This document shows, piece after piece, positions 1 through 7,281 of a stretch of 25,471 nt of DNA; positions within the stretch are counted from its first letter, which is position 1; every line of letters begins with the position of its first letter. A program made the translations under genes and the position numbers. Under the pieces are notes generated by a model. It searched no databases, was not told the origin of the DNA, and saw only the letters and a program-made list of their open reading frames with translations. Source of the DNA: Bacillota bacterium (GTDB taxonomy: Bacteria > Bacillota > Clostridia > Christensenellales > SZUA-584); assembly GCA_023396555.1 (NCBI GenBank), contig JAEWWC010000037.1, forward strand, positions 1 through 25,471, written 5' to 3'.

Positions 1-224
1 ACGATCTCGCCGCAGAATTCGTGACCCATCATCACCGGGTTCGTGGCGATGCCCTTGGGCACGCGCTTGTGGTCCTCACCCTGTATCGCCGTCTTGTATG
101 TGGACATGCAGATGGAGTCGGTAACAATGCGCGCCAGTATTTCGTCCGGCTGCATGGCGGGCAGCTCAAACTCCTCCAGCCTCAGATCATTTTTTCCGTA
201 TAGCCTAACCGCTCTGGTCTTCAA
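1..224 (-). CDS. Zinc-dependent sugar-phosphate dehydrogenase, SorE-like (3' part cut by window edge)
   Basis: Only the first 74 codons are inside the window; the gene continues past position 1. The start is TTG at 224, because GGAGG lies about six bases upstream and the nearby ATG at 229 meets a stop after two codons. The visible protein begins KTRAVRLYGKNDLRLEEFEL and includes a Cys in DSICMSTYK, at the usual place of a catalytic zinc ligand, and GHEFCGE, which matches the GHE block of medium-chain alcohol dehydrogenases. From family knowledge, this N-terminus resembles L-sorbose-1-phosphate reductase (SorE), which converts sorbose-1-phosphate to glucitol-6-phosphate. It lies 13 nt after a sorbitol-6-phosphate dehydrogenase-like gene on the same strand, which supports that reading. 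The exact substrate is inferred; a related polyol dehydrogenase is possible. Confidence 0.75.
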   Translation of the reverse strand, partial: MKTRAVRLYGKNDLRLEEFELPAMQPDEILARIVTDSICMSTYKTAIQGEDHKRVPKGIATNPVMMGHEFCGEI

Positions 225-237
225 GTCATCCTCCGTT

Positions 238-1020
238 TCAGCGCATTTCGAAGCCGCCGGTCACATTGATGGCCTGCCCCGTCATGTATGACGACAGGTC
301 GCTGGCCAGAAACACCATCACATTGGCGACATCCTCATATTCGCAGCTGCGCCCCATCGGTATCTGCTTGAGATACTGCTCCAGCGTTTCTTCCGGGCTC
401 TGGCCGCGGTTGCGCGAATACTGGTTGATCAGCGCGTTCTCGCCCTCGCGCCACAGCGGGGAGTTCAGCAGGTTGCCGGGGCATATCGCGTTGACGCGCA
501 CGCCGTACGGCGCGAACTCCAGCGCCAGGCTCTGCACCAGCCCGATGCCGCCGAACTTGGACGACGCATAGGCGGAGCTTTTAAAGCTGCCTTTCTTGCC
601 CGACTTGCTGTTGATCTGTATGATGCAGCCCGACCGCCTGTCGATGAAGTGCTGGGAGCAGGCTTTCATGATATGGAAGCTGCCCAGCAGGTTCACTTCG
701 ATCACCTGTTTCCAGTCGTTTATGTCCACTTCGTTGATCGCGCCGGACTTCAAAATGCCCGCGTTGGCGACGAGTATGTCCAGCCGGCCGAATTTCTCCA
801 TCGTCCGCTCGTAGGCCGCCTGGCACTGCGCGTAGTCCGTCACGTCGCAGCCGATGCCCAGCGCGTCCGGCAGTTGCTCCGCCACCGACCGGGCGTTCTG
901 TTCTGCTACGTCGGCTACCGTCACGCGGCAGCCCTCGTCCGCCAGCCTTTTGCACAACGCCTCACCGAGTCCGCGCCCGCCGCCGGTGACCAATGCCACC
1001 TTGCCTTCCAGCATACCCAT
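238..1020 (-). CDS. SDR-family sorbitol-6-phosphate 2-dehydrogenase-like protein
   Basis: A 260-residue classical short-chain dehydrogenase. The nucleotide motif TGGGRGLG is at residues 12-19, NAG at 86-88, and the catalytic pair YASSK at 151-155 with Ser138 just before. Asp37 at the end of the second strand favours NAD(H) over NADP(H). The region INSKSG plus the C-terminal TGQAINVTGG is characteristic of SrlD/GutD/SorD, which interconvert sorbitol-6-phosphate and fructose-6-phosphate; that assignment comes from family resemblance. The start at 1020 is preceded by GGAGAGGG about six bases upstream; a second ATG two codons later (1014) is possible. It lies 16 nt after deoC and 13 nt before the SorE-like gene, so the three are probably cotranscribed. 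Confidence 0.85.
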   Translation of the reverse strand: MGMLEGKVALVTGGGRGLGEALCKRLADEGCRVTVADVAEQNARSVAEQLPDALGIGCDVTDYAQCQAAYERTMEKFGRLDILVANAGILKSGAINEVDINDWKQVIEVNLLGSFHIMKACSQHFIDRRSGCIIQINSKSGKKGSFKSSAYASSKFGGIGLVQSLALEFAPYGVRVNAICPGNLLNSPLWREGENALINQYSRNRGQSPEETLEQYLKQIPMGRSCEYEDVANVMVFLASDLSSYMTGQAINVTGGFEMR

Positions 1021-1036
1021 CGCTGTCCCTCTCCGG

Positions 1037-1696
1037 CTACGCGAGCCCGTTCAGTATATTGACCGCGCTTGTCAGGCCGATGCCCATGCGGTATACGCCT
1101 TCCGCGCGGAACGCTTCGATGGCTTCCAGCGTCCGTATGCCGCCCGCCGCCTTGATGTACACATCGTTGCCCACCACGGACTTAATCAGCCGCACCTGTT
1201 CGATAGACGCGGGAGCAAACCAGCCCGTACCCGTCTTCACATAGTCTGCGCCCGACTGCACCACCAGCTCGCACGCCTTTTTGGCGTTGTATTCGTCCAG
1301 ACAGCCGATCTCGATGATGCATTTGAGCGGCTTTCCTTCTGTCGCTTCCCGTACACGCTTGAGTTCATCCAGCACCAGATCGTACCGTCCGCTCAGCATC
1401 CACCCGAGGTTGATCACCATGTCCAGCTCGTCCGCGCCCAGCTCAATGGTGCGCCGGGCCTCCGCCACCTTGATCTCCGTAAATTCGCCGCCCGACGGAT
1501 ATCCCACCGGTCCGCCCGCGTGCACGCCGGTGCCTTTGAGGCCCTCCACCACCTGTTTCAGGTAGCAGGACAGCGTGAATACGCACGCAAAAGAAAACTT
1601 GCGTGCACCATCAATCAGGCTTTGTATCTCGGCTTCGGTGTGCGCGTTCTGTACTAGCGTCACGTCCAGCATCTTTGCCAGTTCGTGCTGTGTCAT
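1037..1696 (-). CDS. deoC: DeoC-family aldolase (deoxyribose-phosphate aldolase)
   Basis: A 219-residue class I aldolase, normal length for DeoC. The Schiff-base lysine is Lys154 in VKTGTGW, the second lysine is Lys182 in IKAAGGIR, and the acidic residue is Asp92 in ELDMVIN, so all three catalytic positions of DeoC are present. DeoC cleaves 2-deoxyribose-5-phosphate to glyceraldehyde-3-phosphate and acetaldehyde in the cytosol. The start ATG at 1696 has GGGAGG seven bases upstream. It is the first gene of a deoC-SDR-SorE unit behind its own promoter and next to a GntR regulator. No nucleoside phosphorylase or deoxyribose kinase is visible, so an aldol substrate tied to hexitol or ketose phosphates is an open alternative. 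Confidence 0.85.
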   Translation of the reverse strand: MTQHELAKMLDVTLVQNAHTEAEIQSLIDGARKFSFACVFTLSCYLKQVVEGLKGTGVHAGGPVGYPSGGEFTEIKVAEARRTIELGADELDMVINLGWMLSGRYDLVLDELKRVREATEGKPLKCIIEIGCLDEYNAKKACELVVQSGADYVKTGTGWFAPASIEQVRLIKSVVGNDVYIKAAGGIRTLEAIEAFRAEGVYRMGIGLTSAVNILNGLA

Positions 1697-1738
1697 GAAT
1701 CATCCTCCCGGAAAATGTATTTAAATTTATGTCTATAT

Positions 1739-1791
1739 TCTATAACATCATTATGTTTATAGTCAAGCGGCAACTGAATAAAAACATAATG
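1739..1791 (-). promoter_or_regulatory. Promoter and candidate GntR operator of the deoC unit
   Basis: On the minus strand a -35 TTGACT (1761-1766) is followed after 16 nt by -10 TATAGA (1739-1744), putting the start near 1732. Two inverted repeats lie here. CATTATGTTT (1749-1758) is exactly complementary to AAACATAATG (1782-1791). CTATAACAT (1740-1748) nearly mirrors ATGTTTATAG (1753-1762) across the promoter spacer. Either could be the site of the neighbouring GntR protein; which one is used is inference. Confidence 0.55.
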
Positions 1792-1814
1792 GGACAACCT
1801 GTCAGTTCATTTTA

Positions 1815-2540
1815 TTACGGCTCGATGCGCCCCTCGACGGCCACTGAATACTCCATGCGGTTGCCGTCCATCAGCACATCGTTCACCAGTATGGGCGCGC
1901 CGTGGCTGGAAACGACTCGGTGATTGGCGAGTATCGGGCTGCCCGCGGATATGCCGAGCATTTCCGCCAGCATGAAATCAGCCGTCTGTGCCTTGATGGT
2001 GTCCACCGCGGAGGTGATGGTGATGCCGTAGTTTTTCTCGATGTGTTTATAAAGGGATACAAATTTGCCGACATCCTGCTCAATGCCGGTGACCAGGCTG
2101 GCGATGATATGGTCGGTGATATAGGCGACGGGCTTTTTGTTGGCCGCCTGCAGGCGTTGCACGCGCACCACATCCGTCTTTTCGGATATGTTCAACTCGC
2201 GCGCCAGCAACTCGCCCGGCTTGACGGTATCGATATGCATGCTTTTGGTGGACACCGTATACCCCTTGGCCTCCAATGTACGCGTGAAAGAGGATATGTA
2301 GTTGAGCTTCTGTATGGTGCGGAAGTCCAGCACCTCGGTGCCATAGCCCTGCTGCGCCCTCACATAGCCTTCGCTCTCCAGCAGGTGTACGGCGTTTCTC
2401 ACCGTCGTCCGACTGACGCCGTATATGCCGCATAGCGCGGACTCGGGCGGCAGCAGACTGCTGACGGGGTATTTCCCCTCCCGTATCTTGTCCCGCAAAT
2501 CGCTGTAAACGCTGATATACGCAAATTGACCTGTATCCAT
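1815..2540 (-). CDS. GntR-family transcriptional regulator, HutC/UTRA type
   Basis: A 241-residue two-domain regulator. Residues about 6-70 form the winged helix-turn-helix, with LLPPESALCGIYGVSRTTVR matching the GntR recognition region. Residues about 90-235 match the UTRA effector domain (chorismate-lyase fold), ending in VNDVLMDGNRMEYS. Members of this subfamily usually bind a phosphorylated sugar or similar small molecule and repress the adjacent catabolic genes. Here the adjacent genes are deoC and two polyol or ketose phosphate dehydrogenases, 118 nt downstream on the same strand behind a separate promoter. The start ATG has AAGGAG upstream. The effector cannot be read from the sequence; a hexitol or ketose phosphate is the natural guess. 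Confidence 0.85.
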   Translation of the reverse strand: MDTGQFAYISVYSDLRDKIREGKYPVSSLLPPESALCGIYGVSRTTVRNAVHLLESEGYVRAQQGYGTEVLDFRTIQKLNYISSFTRTLEAKGYTVSTKSMHIDTVKPGELLARELNISEKTDVVRVQRLQAANKKPVAYITDHIIASLVTGIEQDVGKFVSLYKHIEKNYGITITSAVDTIKAQTADFMLAEMLGISAGSPILANHRVVSSHGAPILVNDVLMDGNRMEYSVAVEGRIEP

Positions 2541-2575
2541 AAAGCTCCTTTGCCATAAAACTAGCCCGCTTATAT

Positions 2576-2604
2576 ACTTTATAAAACTTGTCCAAATTTG
2601 TCAA
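2576..2604 (-). promoter_or_regulatory. gntR promoter
   Basis: A perfect minus-strand -35 TTGACA (2599-2604) is followed after 17 nt by the weak -10 TAAAGT (2576-2581); TATAAA at 15 nt spacing is an alternative. The predicted start is near 2569, about 29 nt before the gntR ATG. Confidence 0.5.
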
Positions 2605-2611
2605 ATGGAAA

Positions 2612-2633
2612 GGAGAGGCTTCGCCGCCTCTCC
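2612..2633 (-). terminator. Hairpin terminator after the M14 peptidase gene
   Basis: An 8-bp perfect stem GGAGAGGC/GCCTCTCC encloses a six-base loop, about 20 nt after the stop of the M14 gene. On the minus strand the trailing tract is only CTTTCCATTTG. On the plus strand it is followed by TTTTTT, so it looks stronger as a plus-strand terminator and may act in both directions. Confidence 0.5.
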
Positions 2634-2653
2634 CGACATTTTTTAGTGATAAA

Positions 2654-3925
2654 TCATACAGTCGCCGCGTACAGCAGCATCGGCCGGTTGTCGGCGTATA
2701 TGGTGTCGAATTGGGATATCGGCAGCGGGTTGGTGCCGCGCCCCACCTCCACCGTATACCCGGGCCGTCGGTAGTCCTGTATGAACCAGTCCTTGTAGCC
2801 CGCGTACGAGGCCGGGCCTTCCGGCTCCGCCAGCTCGTAGCCGCTAAGCCCCGCCAGCGATTCGCCGATCGTCTGTGCTTCGGGCGGTGCAAGGTTCTGA
2901 AAGTTCCAGAATATCACCTCGCCCTGGCTATGATAAGCCATCACGAGGCGGAAGTTATGGGCGCGCGTGAAGTCCGCCACCGCGCGTGACTCGGACTCCG
3001 ATTCGGGATACGGTCCGGAGAACCTTGTGGGCCCCGGTCCGGTGATGCCCAGCGCCGCCTCGGCCTGTTTTGACTCCTCCCAAGCGGCGTTGTAGTTGTG
3101 GTTCAAGTCCACGCCGTTGTTGTTGGACTGCCAGTCCCTGGAGAAATCCGTGCTGCCCCTGTTCCAGCGAATCAGCTCGCTGTAATTGGGGTTGCTGCGC
3201 TGCAGCCCGTTCAGCACCAGATCTACGCCGTCCGGGTTCACCATCGGTATGATGTAGATGCTGGTGTTTCCCCATATCTCACGTGGGTCAAAGCCGTTTA
3301 TCTCCGTGCCCAACGCGTAGGCTTTGGCGTAGTCCTCCACGAACTTCATCAGCACCGGCGATGTGATCCACTCCAGGCCATGGTGCGCGGCGTTGTAGAA
3401 CACCTCGTTTGAGCCCGTGCCCAGCCGGATGTAGCTGAGCTCCCGGCCCAACGAGCTATGCCCCGCAACGCCCGTCTCGATGAACGGATAACGCGCCTTG
3501 AGTCCGCGTATATCGTGCTGCAACACGTCATAAGTGTAGTTGATGTTGGTGTCCACCAAATCGATGCCGTACGGCACAGTAACCGTCTGTCCGGGGCGCA
3601 GGTTGTACGGGTCAAGACCCGGATTGGCAGCCATCAATAAAGTAAGGTTTGTATAGTATCTCTGAGCGATGCTGTACAACGTATCGCCCGGCCTTATCGT
3701 ATATGTATCGTATCCCAGTAAAAAGCGTTCCAGCGTGCGGTATGTATTCAGCCCGATGATGCCGTCCGGCAGCAGCCCGAAATCCCGTTGGAACTGCTTC
3801 ACCGCGTTTTGCGTCTGCAGTCCGAATACGCCGTCTATGTTCCCGGGGTCGTACCCCATCTTTGTCAGCAGCGCCTGAATCTCCATCACGTCGGTGCCCG
3901 ACATGCCCGCTCTCAGCACTCTCAT
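2654..3925 (-). CDS. LysM/PG-binding M14 zinc peptidase (gamma-D-glutamyl-diaminopimelate endopeptidase type)
   Basis: A 423-residue protein with three modules. Residues 1-65 are a peptidoglycan-binding type 1 domain, residues about 74-118 a LysM domain (YTIRPGDTLYSIAQRYY), and residues about 125-423 an M14 carboxypeptidase domain. The zinc and catalytic residues are visible: HGLE (His182, Glu185), His332 in AYHSQG and Glu393 in YTVEVGRG. This architecture matches endopeptidase I of Bacillus (ENP1, YqgT), which cuts gamma-D-Glu to diaminopimelate bonds in wall peptides. There is no signal peptide, as in ENP1, which suggests action in the mother cell or on imported muropeptides. RBS AAGGAGG precedes ATG 3925. 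A 13-bp palindrome at 3950-3962 with TATTAT lies 25 nt upstream and may contain the -10. Confidence 0.85.
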   Translation of the reverse strand: MRVLRAGMSGTDVMEIQALLTKMGYDPGNIDGVFGLQTQNAVKQFQRDFGLLPDGIIGLNTYRTLERFLLGYDTYTIRPGDTLYSIAQRYYTNLTLLMAANPGLDPYNLRPGQTVTVPYGIDLVDTNINYTYDVLQHDIRGLKARYPFIETGVAGHSSLGRELSYIRLGTGSNEVFYNAAHHGLEWITSPVLMKFVEDYAKAYALGTEINGFDPREIWGNTSIYIIPMVNPDGVDLVLNGLQRSNPNYSELIRWNRGSTDFSRDWQSNNNGVDLNHNYNAAWEESKQAEAALGITGPGPTRFSGPYPESESESRAVADFTRAHNFRLVMAYHSQGEVIFWNFQNLAPPEAQTIGESLAGLSGYELAEPEGPASYAGYKDWFIQDYRRPGYTVEVGRGTNPLPISQFDTIYADNRPMLLYAATV

Positions 3926-4001
3926 ACAGCGCCTCCTTAACCGATATTGCGATATAATATCGTATTCAGAGCACCGCGGTTTTGACAGCGGGGATACGGC
4001 T

Positions 4002-4715
4002 TCAATCGAGCAGCTCGCTCACCGTGACGAACGTATAGCCCTCGTCCCGCAGCTGCTCCACGATGAGCGGCACCGCTTCGCGGGAGGGCGCGCCGCTTTC
4101 ATACATGAGGTGCATCAGTATGATGTCCCCCGGCTGCACCATCCGCGTCACGTTGTTCGCAATCGCTTCGGCACTGTCCGGCGGGTCTCCCTCGTATTCC
4201 GGCTCGCGGCTCCACATCACAGTCGTCATGCCGCGCTTTTGCAGCGCCAGCGGCAGCAGCACCAGCTTTTTGCCGTACGGTGGTCGGAACATAATCTCGC
4301 CCTCATAGCCCGCCTGCCGTATCAGCTCGTTGGTTTTATCGATCTCATCGTCGATGAATTTACCGCCTTTGAACACCATGCGCTGATGCGAGTGCGTGTG
4401 GTTGCCCACCTGATGCCCCGCAGCCACGATGGCCTTCGCTTCCTCCATATGGCTCTCCATCGCTTCGCCTGTCAGGAAGAACGTGCATTCGATGTCCAGT
4501 TCATCCAGCATGTCGAGTATCTGCTGCGTGTATTCCGATGGGCCGTCGTCGAACGTCAGCGCCACTTCCTTTTTGTCCGTCTCCGTGCGGCTGACGATGT
4601 CCCCCGCGACCTGAAAGCTGCGCGCATTCATCCACTGGTATACGCCGAAAAACGCAGCGCCCAACGCCAAAACGATGCCGACGATGACCCAGAGCATCCT
4701 TTTCCCCTTCCTCAC
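4002..4715 (-). CDS. Membrane-anchored polysaccharide deacetylase (NodB domain)
   Basis: A cationic N-terminus is followed by one hydrophobic segment (WVIVGIVLALGAAFFGVYQW), then a NodB homology domain. Visible motifs are TFDDGP (metal Asp), HTHSH (two metal His), RPPYG and a C-terminal ILMHL with the last catalytic His. The usual fourth motif, normally W-x-x-D-x-x-D-W, reads MWSREPEYEGDP and looks altered. Likely role: deacetylation of N-acetylglucosamine or N-acetylmuramate in wall polymer, facing outward. The start is chosen as GTG 4715 because GAGG is six bases upstream. The ATG at 4733 has no ribosome site and would lie only about 9 nt from the predicted transcript start. ATG 4697 (AAGGGG upstream) is the other option, but it would lose the Arg/Lys cluster. 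Confidence 0.8.
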   Translation of the reverse strand: MRKGKRMLWVIVGIVLALGAAFFGVYQWMNARSFQVAGDIVSRTETDKKEVALTFDDGPSEYTQQILDMLDELDIECTFFLTGEAMESHMEEAKAIVAAGHQVGNHTHSHQRMVFKGGKFIDDEIDKTNELIRQAGYEGEIMFRPPYGKKLVLLPLALQKRGMTTVMWSREPEYEGDPPDSAEAIANNVTRMVQPGDIILMHLMYESGAPSREAVPLIVEQLRDEGYTFVTVSELLD

Positions 4716-4748
4716 AGCGCACCTCAAAATCATTTTTTGATTATTCCC

Positions 4749-4757
4749 ATTATATCA
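4749..4757 (-). promoter_or_regulatory. Extended -10 promoter of the deacetylase gene
   Basis: The minus strand reads TGATATAAT, an ideal TG-N-TATAAT extended -10, with no good -35. The start would be near 4742, which argues against translation from the ATG at 4733. Confidence 0.5.
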
Positions 4758-4849
4758 CAATATGCGAAGATGCTGCGACGAATTCGGTGGCATAAACGCG
4801 GCGCAGGCGCAAAGACTAATATCATCATGTTTTTGTGGAGGCCATCGTT

Positions 4850-5572
4850 TTGGATCTGACTGAAAAGATTCCCGCTACCGAAGTCAAACTGATGCTCAAG
4901 AGCAAAAAGGCACTGGACAAGGGCTTCGACCTGTCCGACGCACTGGTGGAGCTGTTCGATATCTCCGGTGAGCCCAAGGATCGGCCGGTTTGGTATATGG
5001 ACACGCCGGACCAGAAGCTCAAGAAATGGGGCTGGTCCGTACGGTTCCGCCAACACAAGGATGAAGTGGAACTGACCTATAAGAAGCGGTATACCGTGGC
5101 AGGATACAAAACGATGCTGGATACACCGCTCGCCCCCGCTTTCGACCGCACCTTCGAGCCGGAGATCGACCTCGGTTACTCCAAGAAAACTATCAGCTTC
5201 TCGTACATACGCAAGCTCACCGCCGAGAATCAGCCGGACATGCTGGAATCCCGCCGCCTCGTTATCGCGAACTGTCCGGAGCTGCTGACCCACTGGAAGG
5301 GGCAGAACAAGGGTTTCGCGCATCTTTGTGAATCCGTGCTGTATGGCCCTGTCGCCGCACTGAACTACGAAGGCAAGCTCGACGACCTCAAGATCAAAGT
5401 TGAGGTATGGAAGCTGAAAAATTATATCGCAGAGCTGTCGTTCGATATAGGCAGCGAAGATGCGGCGGAAACAAAAAAGCAGGTTGTTCGCCTGCTTTTG
5501 TCCAGCGATATGCTGGATCCCGTCAATACGCTCAAAACGGATGCGTTGTTCGACCAATACGCCAAGAAGTAA
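4850..5572 (+). CDS. CYTH-like protein
   Basis: The only accepted plus-strand gene, 240 residues from TTG 4850. GGAGG at 4837-4841 is eight bases upstream of this TTG, whereas the in-frame GTG at 4835 overlaps that site and has none of its own, so TTG is preferred. The segment WYMDTPDQKLKKWGWSVRFR followed by ELTYKKRY resembles the strand pair of CYTH (triphosphate tunnel) proteins, which bind triphosphates with basic residues along a beta barrel. The expected N-terminal ExExK is not intact (TEVKLML), so catalytic activity is uncertain. It is divergent from the deacetylase gene and converges on fabZ with 5 nt between stops. No function is assigned beyond the fold. Confidence 0.6.
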   Translation: MDLTEKIPATEVKLMLKSKKALDKGFDLSDALVELFDISGEPKDRPVWYMDTPDQKLKKWGWSVRFRQHKDEVELTYKKRYTVAGYKTMLDTPLAPAFDRTFEPEIDLGYSKKTISFSYIRKLTAENQPDMLESRRLVIANCPELLTHWKGQNKGFAHLCESVLYGPVAALNYEGKLDDLKIKVEVWKLKNYIAELSFDIGSEDAAETKKQVVRLLLSSDMLDPVNTLKTDALFDQYAKK

Positions 5573-5577
5573 ACCCT

Positions 5578-6015
5578 TTAAGCGGGGTCACCGATGGCGA
5601 ACATCAGCTCGCAACTGGCCACCTGCCGCCCGTCCACCGACGCCGTGCCCGTGCCGATGCCGACGCTGCCCTTGATGGTGTCAATGCGCGTCTCCAGCAC
5701 GAGCACATCTCCCGGCACCACCTTGTCGGAAAACTTCGCGCTCTTGATCTTGCCGAGGAACGCGAGACGGCCTTTCAGCTCCTCCATCGTCAGCAGCGCA
5801 ATGCCGCCCACCTGCGCCATCGCCTCCACGATGAGCACGCCCGGCATCACCTTGTATTCCGCAAAATGTCCCTGAAAGAACCACTCGTTGGCACTCACGG
5901 CCTTAATGCCTTTGGCATACGCACCCGGCTCCAGCTCGTCCACGCGGTCCACCATCAAAAACGGCTCGCGATGCGGCAGTATCTTCTTGATTTCGTCTAT
6001 GCTCAGTTTACTCAT
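5578..6015 (-). CDS. fabZ: 3-hydroxyacyl-ACP dehydratase FabZ
   Basis: A 145-residue hot-dog dehydratase that removes water from 3-hydroxyacyl-ACP in the elongation cycle. LPHREPFLMVDRV is the typical N-terminal block. The catalytic His is in QGHFAEYKVMPG and the acidic residue in GVLIVEAMAQVGG. The conserved Pro after GHF is Ala here. It is the last gene of the operon, 17 nt after fabF. Its ribosome site is unusual: the only AGGA lies about 13 nt before the ATG, and a five-codon frame starting at that AGGA ends in an ATGA overlap with the fabZ start. No FabA, FabM or FabN homologue is in the window, so the route to unsaturated chains is not shown here. Confidence 0.95.
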   Translation of the reverse strand: MSKLSIDEIKKILPHREPFLMVDRVDELEPGAYAKGIKAVSANEWFFQGHFAEYKVMPGVLIVEAMAQVGGIALLTMEELKGRLAFLGKIKSAKFSDKVVPGDVLVLETRIDTIKGSVGIGTGTASVDGRQVASCELMFAIGDPA

Positions 6016-6032
6016 ACTGTCATTATCATCCT

Positions 6033-7259
6033 TTAAGCTTTTTTCAGCACGAGGCAGCTGTTGTGTCCGCCGAATCCGAACGAGTTGGACAGCGCGTATT
6101 CACAGCTTAAGGGCTGTGCCTTGCCCTTCACGTAGTTCAGTCGACAGTCCTCCGCCTCTTCCTCAAGGCCAATCGTCGGCGGCGCGATGCCGGCGTTCAG
6201 CGCACACAGCGACAACACCGCTTCAAACGCGCCCGCCGCACCCAGCATGTGCCCCGTCATCGACTTGGTGGAGCTGACGCGCAGCTCTTTGGCGTGGTCG
6301 CCGAAGCAGATCTCGATGGCCGCGCTCTCGCACGCATCGTTGAGCGGCGTGCTGGTGCCGTGCGCGTTGATATAGCCCACCTGTGTATTGTCAATTCCGG
6401 CATCCTTCATCGCCAGCGACATCGCGCGGGCGGCCTGCGCACCCTCCGGCTGCGGCGCGGTGATGTGGTGCGCGTCACATGTCTGCGCGTAACCGGCCAG
6501 CTCGCCCAGCGCCTTCGCGCCGCGCCGTTTGACCGACTCCTCGCTTTCCAACAGCATGAATGCCGCACCTTCGCCCATCACGAAGCCCTGACGGTCCTTG
6601 TCGAACGGTATGCTCGCGCGCTTGGGGTCAGCACTCTCGGACAGCGCCCCCATCTGATGGAAGCCCTGCACGGCAAGTTCCGTCATCACCGACTCCGCGC
6701 CGCCCACCAGTATCGCGTCCACGCGGCCCTCTCTGACCGCGTAATACGCCTGGCCGATGGCGTCAGCGCCCGACGAGCACGCCGTCACGATGGAGAAGCA
6801 CGGGCCGTACAGCCCCAGCTTGATCGCAATCAACCCGCCCGTGGTGTTAATAATTGCCTTGGGGATGAACAGCGAGGACACGCTGCGCGGCCCGTTGGTC
6901 CTGAGTTCCTCATATTGCTCGCAGATTACGTCCAGACCGCCCATGCCGCTGCCCAGCAGCACGCCGACGCGCTCCGCGTCGAAGCCCGCCTCCTGCATGC
7001 CGCTCTGTTCCCATGCCTGCATCGCGGCCACTATCGCCATCTGTGTGAACCGCGCCATGCGCTTGGCCTCGCGCTTGCTCACGTACGGTTCCGGCGTGAA
7101 GTTCTTCACCTGTCCGGCTGCGAAAATCTGCGTGAGCTCAGAGTCGAAGCACTCCGCGGCACTGATACCAGACACGCCGTCCGCCGCCGCCTTGAAGCTC
7201 TCCTCCGCGCTCATGCCGATGGGCGACACCGCGCCCATTCCGGTTATGTAAACTTTCAT
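6033..7259 (-). CDS. fabF: 3-oxoacyl-ACP synthase II FabF
   Basis: A 408-residue elongating condensing enzyme. It joins malonyl-ACP to acyl-ACP with loss of CO2. The catalytic Cys161 is in VTACSSG, His300 in NAHGTSTPLND, and Lys332 and His337 in STKSMTGH; the C-terminal NSFGFGGHN loop is intact. The start is the ATG of MKVYITGMG at 7259, with AAAGGGAG just upstream; a longer in-frame extension to 7307 would run into fabG and lacks family similarity. It lies 22 nt after fabG and 17 nt before fabZ. Confidence 0.96.
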   Translation of the reverse strand: MKVYITGMGAVSPIGMSAEESFKAAADGVSGISAAECFDSELTQIFAAGQVKNFTPEPYVSKREAKRMARFTQMAIVAAMQAWEQSGMQEAGFDAERVGVLLGSGMGGLDVICEQYEELRTNGPRSVSSLFIPKAIINTTGGLIAIKLGLYGPCFSIVTACSSGADAIGQAYYAVREGRVDAILVGGAESVMTELAVQGFHQMGALSESADPKRASIPFDKDRQGFVMGEGAAFMLLESEESVKRRGAKALGELAGYAQTCDAHHITAPQPEGAQAARAMSLAMKDAGIDNTQVGYINAHGTSTPLNDACESAAIEICFGDHAKELRVSSTKSMTGHMLGAAGAFEAVLSLCALNAGIAPPTIGLEEEAEDCRLNYVKGKAQPLSCEYALSNSFGFGGHNSCLVLKKA

Positions 7260-7281
7260 ACTCCCTTTACCTTTCCAAACG

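Noticed and set aside
854..1657. 267-codon plus-strand frame across the SDR and deoC genes
   Set aside because: It spans two well-supported genes and their gap, and is Arg/His-rich as expected for a shadow frame.
4730..5557. 275-codon minus-strand frame opposite the CYTH-like gene
   Set aside because: Its product shows no recognisable domain, while the plus-strand frame has CYTH-like strands and a ribosome site.
6014..6028. Five-codon frame overlapping the fabZ start
   Set aside because: Its ATG has only AAAGG immediately upstream; kept as an oddity of the fabZ ribosome site, not as a gene.
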